DNA of 64,000 bases from JAGPUQ01 sp050250395 (GCA_050250395.1 JBFWOQ010000003.1:124001-188000); one strand, 5' to 3'; counted from the first letter of the stretch, positions 26,536 to 36,045 are shown. Numbers and translations are program-made. The notes: generated by a model not told the origin, from the sequence alone.

Positions 26536-27489
26536 CTAACCCTCCGCGAAAGCCAGCACCTCGCGGATGTGCGCCGCGCCCACTAGTTGCATGAGCAATC
26601 GATCGACGCCCAAGGCGACGCCGGCGCAGTCAGGCAAGCCTGCGTCCAGCGCTGCCAACAGCCGTTCATCGGCCGGCCGAACCGGCCTGCCCAACACCCT
26701 GCGCAGTTTCGCATCCACCGCGAATCGGCGGCGCTGCTCCGCGGCATCGGTGAGCTCCCAGTAGCCGTTGGCGAGTTCGACCCGGTTCAGGAACACCTCG
26801 AAACGCCGCGCCACGGGCACCCCGTCCGGCGTATCGACCACCCGCGCAAGTGCCGCCTGGCAGACCGGATAATGGGTGACGAACACGACCCCCGCCGGCA
26901 ACCGGGGCTCCACCTTCAGGCTGAACAGCAGATCCAGGCAGATGGCGCGGGGTTCGTCGCACCAGCTCGCCACGGACTGTCCCGCCACCTCCGCGGCCAG
27001 TGTGCGAAGGCAGCTATCGTCCACACGGTGAGGATCGATGCCCAGGGCATCGCGAAAACATGCCCCATAATCCAGCCGCGGACAGGACGCCGCGCCCGCC
27101 GCCCCCAGGTCGCGCAGCAGGGTTTCCACTTCGTCCATCAGGACGCGGTCGTCCCAGCCCGGCCGATACCATTCCAGCAGGGTGAATTCGGGATGATGCA
27201 AACGACCCCGCTCGCCGGCGCGAAACGCCTTCCCGAGGTAGTAGACCGGCTCGGGAAAGGCCACGAGCAGCCGTTTCAGAAAATACTCGGGCGAACTCTG
27301 AAGGTACCCGGGCGGCTCGCCGGCCACCACCGGATTGTCGATGTGCACATCGGTGACGCCGGCGAGACCGAGCACCGGCACCTCGATTTCCAGCACGTCA
27401 CGCTCCGCAAAGAACGCGCGGATCCCGGCCAGCAGCCGCGCCCGTTGCGACAGGGCGCCGTGCAACGCCGAAGGTCGCCAATCCGTCAT
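26536..27489 (-). CDS. epmA: EF-P--(R)-beta-lysine ligase EpmA
   Basis: EpmA is a lysyl-tRNA-synthetase paralogue that attaches (R)-beta-lysine to elongation factor P. The 317-residue protein contains only a class II synthetase catalytic core, without the anticodon-binding domain. It has motif 2 (FRAGERGRLHHPEFTLLEWYR) and motif 3 (GVALGVDRLLM). It lies just downstream of efp and close to epmB, so substrate, mutase and ligase cluster within 2.7 kb. A terminator lies between efp and this gene, so it probably has its own promoter or relies on readthrough. Confidence 0.95.
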   Translation of the reverse strand: MTDWRPSALHGALSQRARLLAGIRAFFAERDVLEIEVPVLGLAGVTDVHIDNPVVAGEPPGYLQSSPEYFLKRLLVAFPEPVYYLGKAFRAGERGRLHHPEFTLLEWYRPGWDDRVLMDEVETLLRDLGAAGAASCPRLDYGACFRDALGIDPHRVDDSCLRTLAAEVAGQSVASWCDEPRAICLDLLFSLKVEPRLPAGVVFVTHYPVCQAALARVVDTPDGVPVARRFEVFLNRVELANGYWELTDAAEQRRRFAVDAKLRRVLGRPVRPADERLLAALDAGLPDCAGVALGVDRLLMQLVGAAHIREVLAFAEG

Positions 27490-27504
27490 TGCGCGCGGCC
27501 CATG

Positions 27505-27529
27505 AAAAAGGGCGGTTGCAGCCGCCCTT
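27505..27529 (-). terminator. Rho-independent terminator after efp
   Basis: Read on the minus strand, an 8-bp stem (AAGGGCGG/CCGCCCTT, 27522-27529 with 27508-27515) has a 6-base loop and is followed by a T-run. It lies 28 bases past the efp stop and before the epmA start. Confidence 0.85.
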
Positions 27530-27556
27530 GTTCCGAATCGTCCACACCGGCCGTCC

Positions 27557-28126
27557 TCACTCCCGAGCCCGGCTCAGGTATTCGCCGGTGCGCGTATCGA
27601 CCCGCACCACATCCCCGACGTTCAGAAACAACGGCACCTTGACGACCGCGCCGGTCACCAGCTTGGCGGGCTTGGTGCCGCCGGTCGCGGTGTCCCCCCG
27701 CATCCCGGGATCGGTCTCGGCTATTTCCAGTTCGACATGATTGGGCGGCGTCACTGCCAGCGGCATCCCGTTGTAGAGCGTCACCACGCAGTTATCCTGC
27801 TCCCGCAGCCAGCGCGCCGCATCGCCGACAATCAATTCGTCGGCCTGACACTGCTCGAACGTCTCGGGTGTCATGAAGTGCCAGTACTCGCCATCGTTGT
27901 AGAGGTACTGCATCGTCACATCGATCACGTCCGCGCCTTCGAGGCTATCGCCTGACTTGAAGGTACGCTCCCAGACCCGTCCAGTCTTGAGGTTGCGCAT
28001 GCGCACGCGGTTGAACGCCTGCCCCTTGCCCGGCTTGACGAATTCGTTTTCGAGGATGGAGCAGGGATCGCCGTCCAGCATCACTTTCAGGCCGGCGCGG
28101 AATTCACTGGTAGAATAGACCGCCAT
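27557..28126 (-). CDS. efp: Elongation factor P
   Basis: EF-P rescues ribosomes stalled at polyproline stretches. The 189-residue protein has the KOW and two OB domains, with NEFVKPGKGQAFNRVRMRNL around the modified site. The lysine is K34, the E. coli beta-lysylation position. The C-terminus TGEYLSRARE is the family end. AAGGA precedes the ATG by about 7 bases. It is divergent from epmB, which supplies the beta-lysine. Confidence 0.98.
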   Translation of the reverse strand: MAVYSTSEFRAGLKVMLDGDPCSILENEFVKPGKGQAFNRVRMRNLKTGRVWERTFKSGDSLEGADVIDVTMQYLYNDGEYWHFMTPETFEQCQADELIVGDAARWLREQDNCVVTLYNGMPLAVTPPNHVELEIAETDPGMRGDTATGGTKPAKLVTGAVVKVPLFLNVGDVVRVDTRTGEYLSRARE

Positions 28127-28184
28127 TCAGGTTTCCTTATTTCTCTGCCGGATCGATTCGAACCGGGTCACTTCGAGGGCGGTC

Positions 28185-29192
28185 ATGATACAGCAGCGCG
28201 TCGCGGCGTGGCAGTCGCTCGACTGGCACGAGGAACTCGCGGCTGCTGTCAAGGACCCGCACGAACTGGCCGCCCTGCTGGACCTGCCCGTATGCGCTCT
28301 CGGCCTTGCGGAAGGCGCCGAGACCCAGTTTCCCCTGCGTGTCCCGCGCCCCTACATTGCACGCATGGCGCGCGGCGACCCCCGCGACCCCCTGCTGCTG
28401 CAAGTGCTGCCGACACACGCCGAGACGATCGCCGCGCCCGGGTACAGCGCGGATCCGCTAGAGGAGCGCGCGGCCAACCCAATCCCGGGGCTGGTCCACA
28501 AGTATTACGGCCGTGTGCTGTTGATCCTGAGCCCGGCGTGCGCCGTCCACTGCCGCTACTGTTTCCGCCGTCATTTCGACTACGCGGACAACACACCGGG
28601 GCGCGCCGGCTGGCAGGAAGCGCTCGACTACATCCGTCGCGACGCATCGATCACCGAAGTCATTTACAGCGGGGGCGATCCCCTCGCGGCCGGTGACCCC
28701 CTGCTCGCCTGGCTGACCGCACAACTCGCTGCGATCCCGCACCTGGTGCGTTTGCGGGTACATACCCGCCTGCCCGTGGTCATTCCCGCCCGCATCGATG
28801 CCCAATGCCTGGCCTGGCTGGCCGGCACCCGCTTCCAGACCAGTGTGGTATTGCATGTCAACCACGCCAATGAGCTTGACTCGACCGTCGCCACCGCTGT
28901 GGGATTGTTGCGCGGGTCCGGCGTGACGGTGCTGAACCAGTCGGTGCTGCTGGCCGGTGTGAACGATTGTGCCGACCGCCTGACCCAACTCAGCGAAAGG
29001 CTGTTTTCCGTGGGAATCCTCCCGTATTATCTTCATTTGCTGGACCGGGTTCAGGGAGCCGCCCACTTCGCCGTCGATCCGGCGCGGGCGCTCGCCCTCC
29101 ATCGCACGATGCGGGCGCGGCTGCCGGGTTATCTGGTACCGCGTCTGGTCGAGGAAGTGCCCGCTCTCCCGTACAAGAGACCCGTAAACTGA
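28185..29192 (+). CDS. epmB: EF-P beta-lysylation protein EpmB (lysine 2,3-aminomutase)
   Basis: EpmB is a radical-SAM, PLP-dependent aminomutase that converts lysine to (R)-beta-lysine for EpmA. The 335-residue protein has the CxxxCxxC motif CAVHCRYCFRRHF, followed by EVIYSGGDPL. The C-terminal half contains QSVLLAGVND and LPYYLHLLDRVQGAAHF. The length suits EpmB rather than the longer catabolic KamA enzymes. GAGG lies 6 bases before the ATG. It is transcribed divergently from efp across a 58-base gap. Confidence 0.95.
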   Translation: MIQQRVAAWQSLDWHEELAAAVKDPHELAALLDLPVCALGLAEGAETQFPLRVPRPYIARMARGDPRDPLLLQVLPTHAETIAAPGYSADPLEERAANPIPGLVHKYYGRVLLILSPACAVHCRYCFRRHFDYADNTPGRAGWQEALDYIRRDASITEVIYSGGDPLAAGDPLLAWLTAQLAAIPHLVRLRVHTRLPVVIPARIDAQCLAWLAGTRFQTSVVLHVNHANELDSTVATAVGLLRGSGVTVLNQSVLLAGVNDCADRLTQLSERLFSVGILPYYLHLLDRVQGAAHFAVDPARALALHRTMRARLPGYLVPRLVEEVPALPYKRPVN

Positions 29193-29269
29193 GTCCTGCG
29201 AGAGATCGATAGATCGACGTTCGGGCGCTCTTCCGCCCACATAAGCCGCCTGGGAAGTTGGCAAGACAA

Positions 29270-30775
29270 ATGAGACCGTCCGCAGCACAAGATCGTCAGC
29301 CTGACGATATCCTCGCCCGTCTCGCCGGTGCCGACGCTGCCGTTGCTGCGCTGGACGAACAGCTCGCTCCCGTGGGCTTGCCCCGCGCTATCGAAGGCAT
29401 CGGGGGGCTGCCCCCGGAAATGCGCGCGGCCGCGCTGTATCGCCACCTCCGCGAAATCCGCGCCACGGGTGTGGGACCGCGACTCCGGCTGGAGCGCGCG
29501 GTTCATCTCAGTCCCCTGATAACGGAAACCGTCAATGCCCTGATGGTGCAGCCCGTGGCGACGTCGGACCGGCGTCTGGCGATATCCATGCCCATCGCGC
29601 TGCTGAAATGTCGCTACGACATCAAACGGCAAGCCGTGGTACAGAGCGTGCGTCTATCCCGAGCGGACGCTGTGCTGGTCGCCGACGCGATACTCGCCAC
29701 CTTCTCTGCACTGTTCGATCTCCTGGTGTGTTACTGGACCCAGCACTTGCCGCCGCTGGAGCGGTTCTGGGCCGAACTGCACGCGCTCTACCAACTGGCC
29801 GATCACACTGACTCGAAACGCCAAGGCCAGGTGGTCGCCTTGGCGCCGCGCAAGGCAGTCAGCAATGCCTATCTGAAGCCCTTGTTGCTGGGCAGCCTGG
29901 GCCCTGCCCGCTTCAACGTTGGCGAAATCAAGCAACTGGTCGCCTTTGTCGAAGCCCATGCCTCGCTTGCCCGACTCGGCGCCACCAACGGCCTGTTCAG
30001 CATCGACCCCGGCGCCGCTCAACCGCCGACCTATGCGGTGCGGAAAAAAGCCGAGGACCGCGGCGTATCGCTGTGCACGCGCGGGCTAGTCGACATTCTC
30101 GACAATCCCGACATCAACCTGAGCCCCGCTCTCAGGGAGGATCTGCGCCGCTACTGGAGCGCGGAACAAGTACGCTCGGAATATCATCAACGTACCGACG
30201 AGCACTTCGAGATCGTATTCGGTCTCGAAGCAGCGCATCAATTACTGACCGGCTGTGTCGACGACGACGACTTTCTCGGCCATCTGGGCGCCCGGGACGC
30301 CGGACAGCGAGTGATCGCGCAAGCGCCGATCGAGCTGCATTCGGCGACCTGCATCGATCGCAGTCTTTCCGGTGTGCGCCTCCAGATGGCCGGCGCCCCG
30401 GAGGCGCTCCGCCCCGGGGAACTGATCGCGCTGTTGCTGAGCGGCGCGCCCCAGTGCCGGCTAGGCATTGTTCGCTGGACACAGCTCACGCCCAAGCTGG
30501 ACTCGGTGGCGGGAATCCAGTGGCTGCCCGACGCCAGCCATCCCTGCGGTGCTGCGGCAAAGGTGGGAAAGCGCGCCTCGACACCGTACTTCAGGAGCTT
30601 TCTGATCCCGGCCGAGCCGGCCTGCGGTCCGTGGGAACTGCTTGCACCCACCGGCATTCTGAAAGCCGGCGATCACCTCCATCTCGTCACCCGCGAAGGG
30701 GAAATGGAACTGTCGGTCACCGAGATCGCGGACATGACTTTTCATGTATCCCGCTTCCGCACCGAGGTCCGGTGA
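29270..30775 (+). CDS. PilZ-like protein upstream of FimX
   Basis: The 501-residue protein (from the ATG at 29270; an in-frame TTG lies at 29258) is mostly alpha-helical. It ends in a beta-rich domain with CIDRSLSGVRL, which fits the PilZ motif [D/N]xSxxG. A basic stretch ARDAGQR lies just before it. This suggests cyclic-di-GMP binding, but the RxxxR spacing is not perfect. It sits directly upstream of the fimX-like gene, as does an uncharacterised gene in Pseudomonas, so a role with FimX in type IV pilus control is inferred. No signal peptide or membrane helix is seen. Confidence 0.6.
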   Translation: MRPSAAQDRQPDDILARLAGADAAVAALDEQLAPVGLPRAIEGIGGLPPEMRAAALYRHLREIRATGVGPRLRLERAVHLSPLITETVNALMVQPVATSDRRLAISMPIALLKCRYDIKRQAVVQSVRLSRADAVLVADAILATFSALFDLLVCYWTQHLPPLERFWAELHALYQLADHTDSKRQGQVVALAPRKAVSNAYLKPLLLGSLGPARFNVGEIKQLVAFVEAHASLARLGATNGLFSIDPGAAQPPTYAVRKKAEDRGVSLCTRGLVDILDNPDINLSPALREDLRRYWSAEQVRSEYHQRTDEHFEIVFGLEAAHQLLTGCVDDDDFLGHLGARDAGQRVIAQAPIELHSATCIDRSLSGVRLQMAGAPEALRPGELIALLLSGAPQCRLGIVRWTQLTPKLDSVAGIQWLPDASHPCGAAAKVGKRASTPYFRSFLIPAEPACGPWELLAPTGILKAGDHLHLVTREGEMELSVTEIADMTFHVSRFRTEVR

Positions 30776-31012
30776 AGCCAGGTGGATGGGCCTGCCCGCG
30801 ACTGCCCCGCCAATTCGGAAACGCGTTGCCCGCCCGACAGCGCCGCACTTTGGGCCAGTTGTTCCGCCAAATTATTATTATGAAGGAAACACTTGGTTTC
30901 CGTATTTCATGCCGCCCAGATTAACCTTTACAATGCGGCCGGTCGGGACCCCTGCCGCGGCGAGCCCGCCCACGCGAACCCCGGCCGGTGCGCAGGGCCA
31001 TAAAATAAGTGC
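30776..31012. other. AT-rich gap before the FimX-like gene
   Basis: This 237-base gap contains an A/T-rich patch near 30870-30935, including the short inverted repeat GGAAAC/GTTTCC. A TAAAAT lies at about 31001-31006, just before the GTG start. A separate promoter for the FimX-like gene is plausible. The ORFs crossing it look like shadows. Confidence 0.35.
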
Positions 31013-33169
31013 GTGGCCATTGGGCGGCGCAATACCACGAATCCGCCCGCCGCAACTCAACCCGGTAATGGTGCATTGAAGGTACTAACAACTCTTTCAG
31101 ACGAAGTCGACAAGCTTGCGAGCCTGCTCCGGAGCAATGCCGAGGAAATCGATCTCCGGCTAATCGAAACCGCGGACCTGGATGCAACCACCCTCGACGC
31201 CGAACTGTTGCTGGCCGGCTACACCAGCGACGCAGACCGTACGCTGGCACGTGCCCTGCTCGGCCATTTCAAGAATCTCGCGCTGGACATTCCCGTCGTT
31301 TTGCTGGTCGCTCATCCGGACCGCGAGCGCGTTGTCGAGGGACTCCGTATCGGCGCGGAGGATGTCATCACACTCGACGACGATCAGCATCTTCTTCAGG
31401 TCCTCAAGCGTGCCCGTTCGGTGCGTGCCGAACGCCAGGAACGCAGCTTCTGGCAACATCAGTTCGCGGCATCCGAGCGACGCTGCGAGCGCCTGATGGA
31501 CAGTTCCCGCGACGCCATCGCCCTGATCAGCGATGGCGTGTATACCTATGTCAACGATGCCTACGCCCTCATGCTCGGTCATCGCGGCACCGAGGATCTG
31601 GTGCTGTCGCCGGTAATCGACAGCGTCCACCCGGACAACCACCGGGAATTGAAACCGCTGATGAAGCCATTGTCGGTCACCGAGCCGATTCCGTCGGAAC
31701 GCAAGACTTTCCGCATGCTCGGTGGCAACGGCGCGGATTTCCGCATCGAAATGCAGGTGGGCCAGATCCACTACCAGGGCGAGCCGACGGTGCAGTTGAT
31801 CGCCTACCAGCAGGATCTCGCGGCGCAGCCCGGGTTTACCGGCGCGGAACCCGCAACGGGTGGCATCGAAGCGGACCCCGCGCTGATCGAGTGCCGGCAG
31901 GTCAACCTAAAACGCATGACGGACTATATCCACAAAGCCATGCGCGAAGCCGTGGGCACCCAGCGACCCTGGCTGCTGCACTATGTGCGAATTGACGAAT
32001 TCGATGGTCTGCAAGGGGACTCCGGCGTCCATCTGGCGGAAGCGGCGATGTTCGCGGCGTGGCAATTTCTGCGCTCCCAGCTGGACCCGTCCGTGCCGCT
32101 GGGACGGGTCCGGGACAACGCGTTCCTGTTTCTGACTTCGGATCGCACCCCCACGGACGCGCGGCATAGCGCTGAAACCCTGTGCCGAAATCTGGATCGC
32201 GAAGTCTTCGATCTCGGCGAACTCAGTGTGAATCTGCACTTCAGTCTGGGCATCGCCGCGATCGACGACGATGTGGAGCAGCCGACCAGCTGGATGGACC
32301 GCTGCCTGAAGGCGGTGCGCGCTCTGGATGCCGAGGGGAGCGCCGGCACCAGCACCAGAGTGCGACTGTTCGAGGATCTTTACCCCACCAGCCTCGGCAG
32401 TTTGAATGAAGAGCAAAACCTCAAACAGTTCGTCCGCCAGATGCTGGAGCAAAAAATGCTCGGCCTGGTCTATCAGCCCATCGTCGCCCTGCAGCATCAG
32501 GAACACGAGGATTACGAAGTCTTCACCCGACAGACCATCGCCGAGCTCCCACCCGGCATTCCCCAGGACCTGTTCAGGCGCGCGTTTCGTACCAACGTTG
32601 CCGGAGATCTGGACCGCTGGGCCATCCTCGAATCGTTCAAAGCACTGAAAAACAGGCTCGCCAGTCACCCCAACACGCGGTTGTTCCTGAAAATCAGTGC
32701 CGTGTCCCTGCGCGACACGAGCTTCATTCCCTGGCTCAGGATTTCCTTTCAGGCCGCCGGACTGACTGCGAAACACCTCGCGTTCCAGATCGAGGAAAAG
32801 GATGTCAGCCTGGCTATCGCCAGCGCCCGCAACCTGTCGGCGCAACTCGGCAGCCTGGATATTCCCCTGGGACTGACCCACTACGGACTGTCCAGTTCGC
32901 CCGGCCGGATTTTTGCGGACCTGCAGTTCGATTTCGCCAAACCCGATCAATCCCTTGTGCTCCGCGCAACTACCAGCACCGAGGGTGTCGAACAGTTGAG
33001 CGCCTGCGTCACCGCCGCCAAAGCGGCGGGAGTCAGCGTCATGGTGCCCTTCGTCGAAGACGCCGCCATCATCCCGCTGCTGTGGAAACTCGGTGTCAAT
33101 CATATCCAGGGCTATTACATCCAGAGTCCCGGCGCGACCATGGATTACGATTTCACCGGTCAGGATTGA
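31013..33169 (+). CDS. fimX: FimX-like degenerate GGDEF-EAL cyclic-di-GMP effector
   Basis: The 718-residue protein has the FimX layout: a receiver-like domain without an obvious phosphoacceptor (about 22-135), PAS (about 155-270), GGDEF-like (about 295-455) and EAL-like (about 465-715). The GGDEF site is RDNAF (367-371), and the EAL site is EVF with Arg at 506. The usual DDFG position reads THYG, so both catalytic functions should be lost. FimX proteins bind cyclic di-GMP through the EAL domain and promote type IV pilus assembly. serB lies convergent downstream, as in Pseudomonas. The start is GTG at 31013; a later TTG near 31076 is possible. The 3' end overlaps serB by 10 bases. Confidence 0.83.
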   Translation: MAIGRRNTTNPPAATQPGNGALKVLTTLSDEVDKLASLLRSNAEEIDLRLIETADLDATTLDAELLLAGYTSDADRTLARALLGHFKNLALDIPVVLLVAHPDRERVVEGLRIGAEDVITLDDDQHLLQVLKRARSVRAERQERSFWQHQFAASERRCERLMDSSRDAIALISDGVYTYVNDAYALMLGHRGTEDLVLSPVIDSVHPDNHRELKPLMKPLSVTEPIPSERKTFRMLGGNGADFRIEMQVGQIHYQGEPTVQLIAYQQDLAAQPGFTGAEPATGGIEADPALIECRQVNLKRMTDYIHKAMREAVGTQRPWLLHYVRIDEFDGLQGDSGVHLAEAAMFAAWQFLRSQLDPSVPLGRVRDNAFLFLTSDRTPTDARHSAETLCRNLDREVFDLGELSVNLHFSLGIAAIDDDVEQPTSWMDRCLKAVRALDAEGSAGTSTRVRLFEDLYPTSLGSLNEEQNLKQFVRQMLEQKMLGLVYQPIVALQHQEHEDYEVFTRQTIAELPPGIPQDLFRRAFRTNVAGDLDRWAILESFKALKNRLASHPNTRLFLKISAVSLRDTSFIPWLRISFQAAGLTAKHLAFQIEEKDVSLAIASARNLSAQLGSLDIPLGLTHYGLSSSPGRIFADLQFDFAKPDQSLVLRATTSTEGVEQLSACVTAAKAAGVSVMVPFVEDAAIIPLLWKLGVNHIQGYYIQSPGATMDYDFTGQD

Positions 33170-34383
33170 GGCGAGCGCGCATCCCGATCGCTGATGCCCA
33201 TCAGATAAAGGATGCTGTCGAGCCCGAGCTGGGAGATCGACTGTTTGGCGCTCGCCCGCACGATCGGCTTGGCCCGGAAAGCAATGCCCAGCCCCGCGAC
33301 GCCCAGCATCAGTAAATCATTGGCGCCATCGCCGACCGCGATCGTCTGCTCCAGGCTGATTCCCTCGCGCACCGCCAGTTGGCGCAGCAGCTCGGCCTTG
33401 CGCGTTGCATCGACAATTTCACCACGAACCTCGCCGGTGACCACGCCATCGCGAATTTCCAGCGCGTTGGCGAACAGATAATCGATGCCGAGCCTGGTCT
33501 GGATGCGTTCACCGATGCATTGGAAACCGCCGGACAGAATGGCCGTCCTGTACCCGAGCTTTTTCAGGGTGGCGATCAGATGCTCGGCGCCCTCGGTGAG
33601 CGTCAGACCGGCGTAAACCTCGTCCAGCACCGCTTCCGGCAAGCCTTTCAACAGCGCCAGCCGCGCGCGAAAACTCGCGCGAAAATCGAGCTCCCCGCGC
33701 ATCGCGCGCTCGGTGATCGCGGCTACCTGGAGCCCGACGCCGGCGCGCAACGCCAGTTCGTCGATCACCTCGTTTTCGATCAACGTCGAATCCATGTCGA
33801 ACGCCACCAGCCGGCGATGGCGACGGAAAATGCTGTCCTCCTGATACGCGATGTCGATATCGAGGGCGGTCGAAAGCTCCAGCAGCGAGGAGCGGAATTG
33901 CGCCAGGTCCGGCGTCTCGCCGCGCACCGAAAACTCGACGCAGGCCTTGCTGTCGCGCGCGACGGAGTCAAGCGCCACCCGCCCGGAAAGTCGCACGATC
34001 TTGTCGATATTGAGTCCGTGCGCCGAGATCACCGCCGTCACCCGCGCAATGTGCTCGGCGAGAATGGCGCGCGCGAGCAGCGTGACGATATGGCGTGGTT
34101 TGCCCTGTTGGCCAACCCAGTGGCGATAGGCGGCGTCGGTGACGGGCGCGAAGCGAACTTCGAGTCCCAGCGCGCGCAGCGTGGCGCGCAGCTCCTCCAT
34201 GGCGGCACCGACTTCACTCCGCCGGGGGACCCAGGCCAGCAGGCCGAGATTCAGGGTGTCGTGAATCACCGCCTGCCCGATATCGAGCACCGTGGCGCCA
34301 TGCTGGGCCAACACCGCCGACACCGCGCTGGTGACCCCGGGGCGATCGGGGCCGGACACATTGACCAGCAGAATCTCAGTCAC
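33160..34383 (-). CDS. serB: Phosphoserine phosphatase
   Basis: SerB dephosphorylates phosphoserine, the final step of serine synthesis. The 407-residue protein has two N-terminal ACT-like regions (about 1-90 and 95-175) and a C-terminal HAD phosphatase domain. The catalytic motif is FDMDST (D196, D198), followed by ILSGGF and VGDGANDLLML. The long two-ACT form is the Pseudomonas type, whereas the E. coli enzyme is shorter. Its 3' end overlaps the convergent FimX-like gene by 10 bases. Confidence 0.96.
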   Translation of the reverse strand: MTEILLVNVSGPDRPGVTSAVSAVLAQHGATVLDIGQAVIHDTLNLGLLAWVPRRSEVGAAMEELRATLRALGLEVRFAPVTDAAYRHWVGQQGKPRHIVTLLARAILAEHIARVTAVISAHGLNIDKIVRLSGRVALDSVARDSKACVEFSVRGETPDLAQFRSSLLELSTALDIDIAYQEDSIFRRHRRLVAFDMDSTLIENEVIDELALRAGVGLQVAAITERAMRGELDFRASFRARLALLKGLPEAVLDEVYAGLTLTEGAEHLIATLKKLGYRTAILSGGFQCIGERIQTRLGIDYLFANALEIRDGVVTGEVRGEIVDATRKAELLRQLAVREGISLEQTIAVGDGANDLLMLGVAGLGIAFRAKPIVRASAKQSISQLGLDSILYLMGISDRDARSPQS

Positions 34384-34421
34384 CGGCGACCCGCGGTCTC
34401 ATCCCGGACTCGGGCTTTCAC

Positions 34422-35192
34422 TCAGCGCGGCTGCATGCGAATGGCGCCATCGATGCGGATGGTCTCGCCGTTGATGTAGCCGTTTTCAACGATATGCGCG
34501 GCCAGCCGGCCGTATTCGCTCGGTTGTCCGAGCCGCGCCGGGTTGGGAACGCTGGCGGCGAGCGACGCCCGCACATTGTCCGGCATCGACATCAGCAGCG
34601 GCGTCGCCATGATGCCGGGCGCGATGGTGTTCACGCGAATGCCCAACGACGCCAGATCCCGCGCCATTGGCAGGGTCATGCCGACCACTCCGCCCTTGCT
34701 GGCGGAATAGGCGCACTGGCCGACCTGACCTTCGTAAGCGGCGACCGACGCGGTATGGACGATCACGCCGCGCTCGCCGTTTTCCAGTTCATTCTTCGCC
34801 ATTGCAGCCGCCGCACAGCGCGCTACGTTGAAGCTGCCGGTGAGGTTGATGCCGATGATTTTGGTGAAATCCTCGAGCGGCATGGGCGCACTCTCGCGGT
34901 CGAGAATCTTTTTGGCCGGGCCAATGCCGGCACAGTTGATCAGCACATGGATGGCGCCGAACCGAGCCACCACCTGCGCGATGGCGGCTTCCACCGCGGT
35001 CGCCGAAGCGACATCGACGGAATGGAACACCGCTCGCTCCGCGCCCAGTTGTGCCACCGCCTCGGCGCCCGCCGCTGCATTGAGATCAAAAATCGCTATC
35101 CGCGCGCCCCGGCGTGCCAGTTCGTCCACGGTCGCACGGCCCAAACCCGATGCGCCGCCGGTCACCACAGCTACCTTGTCTTGCAAATCCAT
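34422..35192 (-). CDS. Short-chain dehydrogenase, 3-hydroxyacyl-CoA dehydrogenase (HSD17B10-like)
   Basis: The 256-residue SDR protein has the NAD-binding GGASGLG motif, INCAGIG, and the catalytic Ser with YSASKGG (Tyr-x3-Lys). The stretch GIRVNTIAPGIMATPLL resembles the type II 3-hydroxyacyl-CoA dehydrogenases that oxidise short or branched 3-hydroxyacyl-CoAs and some hydroxysteroids. AGGAG lies 6 bases before the ATG. It is close to a large group of CoA-transferases, which fits acyl-CoA catabolism, but its exact substrate is unknown. Confidence 0.88.
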   Translation of the reverse strand: MDLQDKVAVVTGGASGLGRATVDELARRGARIAIFDLNAAAGAEAVAQLGAERAVFHSVDVASATAVEAAIAQVVARFGAIHVLINCAGIGPAKKILDRESAPMPLEDFTKIIGINLTGSFNVARCAAAAMAKNELENGERGVIVHTASVAAYEGQVGQCAYSASKGGVVGMTLPMARDLASLGIRVNTIAPGIMATPLLMSMPDNVRASLAASVPNPARLGQPSEYGRLAAHIVENGYINGETIRIDGAIRMQPR

Positions 35193-35403
35193 GGCTGTCT
35201 CCTGGTTACTTGAGTAAGGTTACCAACGTCAGTTGGATGAATTCTCCGGTCCGGTTACACACTGCCGACCCCAATCCGCAAACGACTCGCCGGTTGCCCG
35301 CTCGCCGCGGGCCGGCCATTGTCGGGAAAACCCCCTGGCCCGGCAACCGCGCCCACCGGCTACACTCGCGCACCACCCCCGTACCGATGGGATTGCCGCA
35401 GCC

Positions 35404-36015
35404 ATGCACAAAGTGTTCATCGGCGCCGACGCGCTGCTCGCCGCCAGCTTCCGTCTGGCGATCCAGATCCATGCCAGCGGCTATGTTCCGGAGCTCATCC
35501 TCGGCATCTGGCGCGGCGGCAGCCCGATTGCGATCGCGGTACACGAGTACTTCGCCTTTCGCGGCCACGAGTGCGAGCACTTCCCGGTACGGGTCAGCTC
35601 GTACACCGGGATCGGCGCCCAGGCCGACCGGATCGCCATTCACGGCTTGTCCGGGCTGCTGCCGCAACTGGCCGACACGCAGCGCCTGCTGGTGGTCGAC
35701 GATGTACTGGATACGGGACGCACCCTGGAAGCGCTGCTGAACACACTGGGCTCAATGCCGGGAGCGCGGGAAATCCGCATCGCCTGCCCCTGGTACAAAC
35801 CGGCTCACAATCGCACCGGCATCGTTCCGGATCATTACCTGTACGAGACGGCGGACTGGCTGGTGTTCCCCCACGAACTGGCGGGACTCAGCACGGCGGA
35901 AATTCGTGCGGGCAAGGGCGCACTGGGCGCCCTGCTGCTGGATCCTTTGTTACCGGAACCCCTGCCTTTGAATCCCTCGCCCTTGAAGCCTTCGCTCCTG
36001 ATACCAGAGTCCTGA
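35404..36015 (+). CDS. Phosphoribosyltransferase (hypoxanthine-type)
   Basis: The 203-residue protein has a type I phosphoribosyltransferase fold with GIWRGGSPIA near the N-terminus and the PRPP-binding loop LLVVDDVLDTGRTLEALL. It resembles short hypoxanthine/xanthine phosphoribosyltransferases. The base it uses cannot be determined. The C-terminal 26 residues form an unusual Pro-Leu-rich tail (PLLPEPLPLNPSPLKPSLL) built from a degenerate repeat in the DNA. The start MHKVFIGADAL is at 35404; the in-frame extension upstream is not supported. Confidence 0.82.
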   Translation: MHKVFIGADALLAASFRLAIQIHASGYVPELILGIWRGGSPIAIAVHEYFAFRGHECEHFPVRVSSYTGIGAQADRIAIHGLSGLLPQLADTQRLLVVDDVLDTGRTLEALLNTLGSMPGAREIRIACPWYKPAHNRTGIVPDHYLYETADWLVFPHELAGLSTAEIRAGKGALGALLLDPLLPEPLPLNPSPLKPSLLIPES

Positions 36016-36045
36016 CCGACGCCAGACGTCGTGCCCATCGCCTCC

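Noticed and set aside
28155..28164. T-arm-like sequence (GGTTCGAATC on the minus strand), possible tRNA
   Set aside because: The efp-epmB gap is only 58 bases, and no acceptor or anticodon arm can be folded.
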